A DNA stretch of 64,000 nucleotides, taken from Tous-C4FEB sp044356555. Its GTDB lineage: Bacteria; Verrucomicrobiota; Verrucomicrobiia; Opitutales; Opitutaceae. Below the pieces are notes generated by a model. The model worked only from the letters and a program-made list of their open reading frames with translations, was not told where the DNA came from and did not search any database. Made by a program: the position numbers and the translations under genes. This document shows positions 60,145-64,000 of the stretch, one piece after another. Within the stretch, counting starts at the first letter, position 1. Each line of letters begins with the position of its first letter. The stretch lies in contig JBIKWB010000002.1 in the NCBI GenBank assembly GCA_044356555.1, positions 186,001 to 250,000 on the forward strand. Reading direction: 5' to 3'.

Positions 60145-60654
60145 TCACTCGGTTGTTAGAAAAGCGTGTTTGAGCGCGTCGGCGCGCCATTGCTCGGTAA
60201 ACGCCAGCGCGGCTTTTCGGTCGAAAATCAGGGGCGCGCGATGGCCCGGGCCTTGGCCGATCATATCACATAGCCGCACGGCGGCATTAAAGAGTTCATC
60301 GGCCCTTTGGCCGTCGCGTTTTGATGAGCCGAGCAAGACATGGGCGGCGCTACCCCAGGCGGCTGCGACCAGTGTGCTGCGATGCGGCTCGTCGCTGAGG
60401 TATTCACCTAGCAGGTGGAACGGACATATCTCCCGCAGCCATTGCGCCAGTTCCTCTTCGAGATAGGTGCTGTCGCGAGCATCGCACTCTTCGTCAAATT
60501 CGCTCGTAAACATGTGCGTCAGCCGCCGACGGGTGATGCGGTAGAGCAATTTGTCCTGCTCTCCTTCTCCCGCGTCGCGGTAGAGGTTGAGCAAACGTTC
60601 CTCATCGGGCGACAGCCAGCCTGAGAGGTCTGCTTGAACAAATGTTTTCTTCAT
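60145..60654 (-). CDS. Small helical protein of unknown function in the hsd operon
   Basis: The 169-residue protein is soluble and mostly helical (SPDEERLLNLYRDAGEGEQD, EEELAQWLREICPFHLLGEY, DELFNAAVRLCDMIGQGPGH), with three or four scattered Cys residues and no enzyme motif. It starts five bases after the hsdS stop, so it is co-transcribed. I do not recognise the family. It could be a modulator or cargo of the restriction system. Confidence 0.65.
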   Translation of the reverse strand: MKKTFVQADLSGWLSPDEERLLNLYRDAGEGEQDKLLYRITRRRLTHMFTSEFDEECDARDSTYLEEELAQWLREICPFHLLGEYLSDEPHRSTLVAAAWGSAAHVLLGSSKRDGQRADELFNAAVRLCDMIGQGPGHRAPLIFDRKAALAFTEQWRADALKHAFLTTE

Positions 60655-60659
60655 GACGG

Positions 60660-61991
60660 TTACTGGAGGCCCGCCTCCGAAGCGCTTAACTCCCCGCTCA
60701 GCAGCTTCGGCATCAGCTTGTCGCGCAGGGTGGCGAGCGTGTGAGATTGCTCAAATGCGATGGTACTGCGTTCGTCCCATGGGCCGACAATCTCGGCGAA
60801 GCGGACTTGAAGCTCGGGCGGAGGAACGACAATCGGAAGCGCACCGAGAATCGATGTATTTAAGTTTGGCATTGTTGCACCTACGGCGTGGCGGACTACC
60901 CACGCGCGGGATTCCTGCGTGCCTAGATACGAAGCCCCGAAGAATGGGTTTATGCCGAGCGGACCAAAACGAACGCGCAGGCAACCAGTGCCGCAGAGCC
61001 AACCATGTTCGCCGCGACGGATCAAACTGCGGCGTTCGACATCGCCACGCCGGCTGTAAACGACATCGCCAGCTTGCACCCGATAAACTTTGAGTCGTTC
61101 GGCGTCCTGCTCGCGAATGCGAGCGATAGAACTGGTGTCGATCCGGTTGTCCCGCAGATCACTCGGCATGATTGAGGGAATACCCTCATCGACGTAATCC
61201 GACGCGTGAAGCTGCGTGCCGAACGGACCGGTCTGAATGTTGCCTCCGCCCTTGTTGCAGACTTCTCCGAGCGTTGTCGCAGTCCATCCGTGTGGGATGT
61301 GTCCAGCAGCCGTTTCATCAAACGAGTCGGGGAAGAGGGCAGCGGTGTCGGAGTCGAGGGCGGCGGGGGGGCGGCCGTCAAGTTTGGCATGGACGGGGTC
61401 GAAATTCACGAACCAGCTCTGGAACAGCGCCCGCGCCATCGCCTCCAACGTCGCGTTCATCCGCCGGTTCAACTCGATCTGGTCTTCGATGCGTTCGAGC
61501 ACTTCCACGATGCTTTTCCGTGTGCCCGAAAAGCTTGGAACTGGGTAGCCGAGGAAGTCATCGCGGCTCAGTGCAACAACTGCGCTCCCCATTGCTCTAC
61601 CGTCGCAGTAGGCTCGGTAGTGAGGAGTGCGAAGCAACCAGTAAAGGTAACTAGATGTCTTTGCTTTCTCGTCGCTCCGAAACTCTAGCTTCACGGTGTC
61701 TTGCGTGAGGCGGCCAGAGGGCACTGAAGCCGGCACGCGAGCAACCGACCCAATCATCTTGCCATCTTTCGTAGCGCCTTTGAGCGACACAAAGAGGTCG
61801 CCCGGAGTGAGCATCAACTTCGGAGGGCAATCGCCGCCGTAGGTCTTGTAGTCCCCCTCGCGGAAACCACCGCCGGGATGAATCGAACCGAGCCCAAGCA
61901 ACGCAGGGCCTGGCTTACCAACGAGGTTTCCTTTGTATGTGGTGCCTCGAATTAGCGTCACATAGTCCCTGACGGTTTGCTCATCCGCCAT
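60660..61991 (-). CDS. hsdS: Type I restriction-modification specificity subunit
   Basis: A 443-residue HsdS with two target recognition domains. TRD1 covers residues about 1-160, and a conserved coiled-coil spacer follows (VLERIEDQIELNRRMNATLEAMARALFQSWF). TRD2 covers about 235-400 and begins IPHGWTATTLGEVC. The distal coiled coil is SHTLATLRDKLMPKLLSGEL. Each TRD reads half of a bipartite target; the sequence recognised cannot be deduced. Its start overlaps the hsdM stop by 11 bases. Confidence 0.93.
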   Translation of the reverse strand: MADEQTVRDYVTLIRGTTYKGNLVGKPGPALLGLGSIHPGGGFREGDYKTYGGDCPPKLMLTPGDLFVSLKGATKDGKMIGSVARVPASVPSGRLTQDTVKLEFRSDEKAKTSSYLYWLLRTPHYRAYCDGRAMGSAVVALSRDDFLGYPVPSFSGTRKSIVEVLERIEDQIELNRRMNATLEAMARALFQSWFVNFDPVHAKLDGRPPAALDSDTAALFPDSFDETAAGHIPHGWTATTLGEVCNKGGGNIQTGPFGTQLHASDYVDEGIPSIMPSDLRDNRIDTSSIARIREQDAERLKVYRVQAGDVVYSRRGDVERRSLIRRGEHGWLCGTGCLRVRFGPLGINPFFGASYLGTQESRAWVVRHAVGATMPNLNTSILGALPIVVPPPELQVRFAEIVGPWDERSTIAFEQSHTLATLRDKLMPKLLSGELSASEAGLQ

Positions 61992-63567
61992 AACCCAGCC
62001 CTCTTAGGTTTGCTTTGATGGCCTTCTCCAGTTTCGCGGACTCGGCGAACTGGGCGTGCAATTCGGCGACGAGGCGCGGCATCTTTTCCTGGAAGGGGTC
62101 GCCGTCGTCTTCGACTTCCTCGGCGCCGACGTAGCGTCCCGGCGTGAGGACGTGGCCGTGCGCGGCGATGTCGGCGGTGGTGGCGGATTTGCAGAAGCCC
62201 GCCACGTCTTCGTATTTGCCCGCGGATCTATCTCCCCGCCATGCGTGGTAGGTGGAGGTGATTTTTTCCAGGTCGGCGTCGGTTAGCTCGCGGTGGACAC
62301 GGTCGATCAGGGTGCCGAGCTTGCGGGCATCGATGAAGAGGGTCTGTTTGCGGCGGTCGCGGAAGCCTCGTTTGGCGTCGGCGTCTTTGTTTTTCGCTAG
62401 GAACCAGAGGCAGACGGGAATCTGTGTGCTGTAGAAGAGCTGGCCGGGGAGGGCGACCATGCAGTCCACGAGGTCGGCCTCGATGAGGGCGCGGCGGATG
62501 TCGCCTTCGCCAGACTGGTTGGAGGACATGCTGCCATTGGCGAGGACGAAGCCGGCCATGCCCTGCGGCGCTAGGTGATGGATGAAATGCTGCACCCAGG
62601 CGAAGTTGGCGTTGCCCTTGGGCGGGACGCCAAACTGCCAGCGCACGTCGTCGTCCTTGCGGAACCAGTCGGAGTCGTTGAAGGGCGGGTTGGCGAGGAC
62701 GTAGTCGGCGCGGAGGTCGGCATGCTGGACGCTCCGGAAAGTGTCGGCGTGTTCCTTGCCGATGTCGGCCTCGATGCCACGGATCGCGAGGTTCATGATT
62801 GCGAGGCGGCGGGTCGTGGCGTTGCTCTCCTGGCCGTAGATTGAGATGTCGCCGAGCTTGCCGCCGTGGGATTCGACGAATTTTTCCGACTGCACGAACA
62901 TACCGCCGGAGCCGCAGGCGGGGTCGTAGATGCGGCCTTTGTAGGGGGCGAGCATCTCGACGAGGCAGCGCACGACGCAGGACGGGGTGTAGAACTGGCC
63001 GCCGTTCTTGCCCTCGGCGCTGGCGAAGCGCGTGAGGAAATACTCGTAAACGCGGCCGAGCAGATCGACGGAGCGGTGAGTTTTTTCGCCCTCGCTGGCA
63101 GCGGTGAGGGCGATGGTGGCGATGACGTCGATCAGTTCGCCGAGGCGCTGTTTGTCGAGGCCGGGGCGGGCGTAGTCTTTGGGGAGGACGCCCTTGAGGC
63201 GCGGGTTGTCGCGCTCGATGGCAACCATGGCGTCGTCCACGATCTTGCCGATGGTGGGCTGCTTGGCCGATGACTGAAGATGGGGCCAGCGGGCTTCCTT
63301 CGGCACCCAGAAGACGTTCTCGGCTTTGTATTCGTCGGGGTCTTCGGCATTGGCCCCGGCGTAGTCGCCTTTGCCTTCAACCAGTTTCGCGCGGTGTTCC
63401 TCAAAGGTGTCGGAGATGTATTTGAGGAAGATGAGCCCAAGGACGACGTGCTTGTATTCCGCCGCGTCCATGTTGTTGCGGAGCTTGTCGGCGGTGAGCC
63501 AGAGCTTGGCCTCAAAGCCAATGGTGGCGGTGGACTGAGCGGAGGACGAAGTTTTCGCGCGGGGCAT
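61981..63567 (-). CDS. hsdM: Type I restriction-modification DNA methyltransferase
   Basis: With the start at 63567 (MPRAKTSSSA) the protein is 528 residues. The N-terminal HsdM domain has KLWLTADKLRNNMDAAEYKH and LGLIFLKYISDTFEE. The N6-adenine methyltransferase domain has GQFYTPSCVV, the S-adenosylmethionine motif D215-PACGSGG, and catalytic N293-PPF. It methylates both strands of the HsdS target and is also required for restriction. It is the first gene of the hsd operon; a LexA-like partial gene lies upstream. Confidence 0.95.
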   Translation of the reverse strand: MPRAKTSSSAQSTATIGFEAKLWLTADKLRNNMDAAEYKHVVLGLIFLKYISDTFEEHRAKLVEGKGDYAGANAEDPDEYKAENVFWVPKEARWPHLQSSAKQPTIGKIVDDAMVAIERDNPRLKGVLPKDYARPGLDKQRLGELIDVIATIALTAASEGEKTHRSVDLLGRVYEYFLTRFASAEGKNGGQFYTPSCVVRCLVEMLAPYKGRIYDPACGSGGMFVQSEKFVESHGGKLGDISIYGQESNATTRRLAIMNLAIRGIEADIGKEHADTFRSVQHADLRADYVLANPPFNDSDWFRKDDDVRWQFGVPPKGNANFAWVQHFIHHLAPQGMAGFVLANGSMSSNQSGEGDIRRALIEADLVDCMVALPGQLFYSTQIPVCLWFLAKNKDADAKRGFRDRRKQTLFIDARKLGTLIDRVHRELTDADLEKITSTYHAWRGDRSAGKYEDVAGFCKSATTADIAAHGHVLTPGRYVGAEEVEDDGDPFQEKMPRLVAELHAQFAESAKLEKAIKANLRGLGYGG

Positions 63568-63725
63568 GGGGACAGCCAAAAACGAATGGTGCAAGCGATT
63601 GCCGCGCAATGAGCAAATCGCCTATGACGAGGGCGTATAGCTCGGTTGAGTCAGGGATAATTGCTGTTTGTCCGATGACCATGTCCTTGCGCAGGGCCAC
63701 TCGAGCAGGAGTGAGGCGGATTTTA

Positions 63726-64000
63726 TCACTCAGTGGCCTCGGGAATCCATTTTACCGTGGCCAATACTTTTCCAACTATTTTCACGTGCGCATCAAAATC
63801 TTCGGAATTTAGAACCTGCGCTTTGTTGCGCGTATATTGCCAAATGCTAAAGTGCCGGAACTTGTCCATGGCGATACGTCGGCAGGTCAGTTTTCCGTCG
63901 CGTGATATCAAGAACAATTCACCTTTCTCGTGGGGCGAAATCTGAGCGGTATCGATCATCGTCCACTCACCGCCCAGCAATATCGGGCTAACGCAGCTAT
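63726..64000 (-). CDS. S24/LexA-like repressor, C-terminal part (truncated by window edge)
   Basis: The minus-strand frame is open to the window end, so the start lies outside; a TTG at 63980 is only an internal codon. The visible 91 residues (WTMIDTAQISPHEKGELFLI, RDGKLTCRRIAMDKFRHFSI, EDFDAHVKIVGKVLATVKWI) look like the beta-rich C-terminal S24 peptidase domain of CI/LexA-type repressors. The RDGKLTCRRI part corresponds to the strand carrying the catalytic Lys, if conserved. It runs in the same direction as hsdM and ends 158 bases before it, so it may regulate the hsd operon. The DNA-binding part is not visible. Confidence 0.5.
   Translation of the reverse strand, partial: SCVSPILLGGEWTMIDTAQISPHEKGELFLISRDGKLTCRRIAMDKFRHFSIWQYTRNKAQVLNSEDFDAHVKIVGKVLATVKWIPEATE

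Overview
The window looks like a chromosomal segment from a high-G+C, Gram-negative member of the Verrucomicrobiota, most likely the Opitutaceae (inference from gene content and style). An outer membrane is indicated by bamA, an ompH/skp-type chaperone gene and lpxD. Housekeeping genes fill about 2.4-38.5 kb. An accessory, defence-rich region runs from about 38.5 kb to the right edge and reads visibly less G+C-biased than the left third.

Left part (0-25 kb): a FAD-dependent oxidoreductase faces a minus-strand run encoding a crystallin/DUF4214 secreted protein, a sugar isomerase-like TIM barrel, a 3-hydroxyisobutyrate dehydrogenase-family reductase and an HTH-metallo-beta-lactamase fusion. Next come amt-glnK (ammonium uptake and its PII regulator), cysS-thrS-TPR, hemB, an acidic-tailed protein, pyrD, cysE, tRNA-Leu(GAG), a large RG-rich protein, CPBP protease-thiL-tsaE, and a pyrR-pyrB-pyrC operon. 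A decayed IS5-type transposase lies at 25.2-25.9 kb.

Middle part (26.5-38.5 kb): tRNA-Asn(GTT), then the rplY-pth-rpsF-ssb-rplI-dnaB translation/replication block, the envelope block bamA-ompH-lpxD, prs, a Do-like protease, and convergent pyrE. UMP-synthesis genes are therefore spread over three places.

Right part (38.5-64 kb) is a defence island. It begins with toxin-antitoxin debris: three proteins with a ParS/MbcA/Xre-like C-terminus, one followed by a 57-codon truncated toxin-like ORF, plus a DUF4365-like fragment. A PD-(D/E)XK-type protein follows on the minus strand. The most unusual locus is a three-gene, ATGA-coupled operon at 43314-54087. It encodes (1) a 1332-residue NERD nuclease-pseudokinase-kinase-P-loop ATPase fusion, (2) a 589-residue protein without a clear domain, and (3) a 1670-residue protein with a PD-(D/E)XK-like site and a C-terminal HerA-like ATPase. 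Size and order resemble the DptF/DptG/DptH restriction proteins of phosphorothioate systems, with a PglW-like NERD-kinase front end, yet no dnd or BREX partner is visible. I propose it as a candidate uncharacterised kinase-controlled restriction system.

The island ends in a type I restriction-modification operon on the minus strand (hsdM-hsdS-...-hsdR). Cargo sits between hsdS and hsdR: a small unknown protein, a remnant of a second hsdS tail, an AAA-DUF4435 protein resembling a fused PARIS effector, and a DUF2971 protein. A partial S24/LexA-like repressor runs off the right edge.
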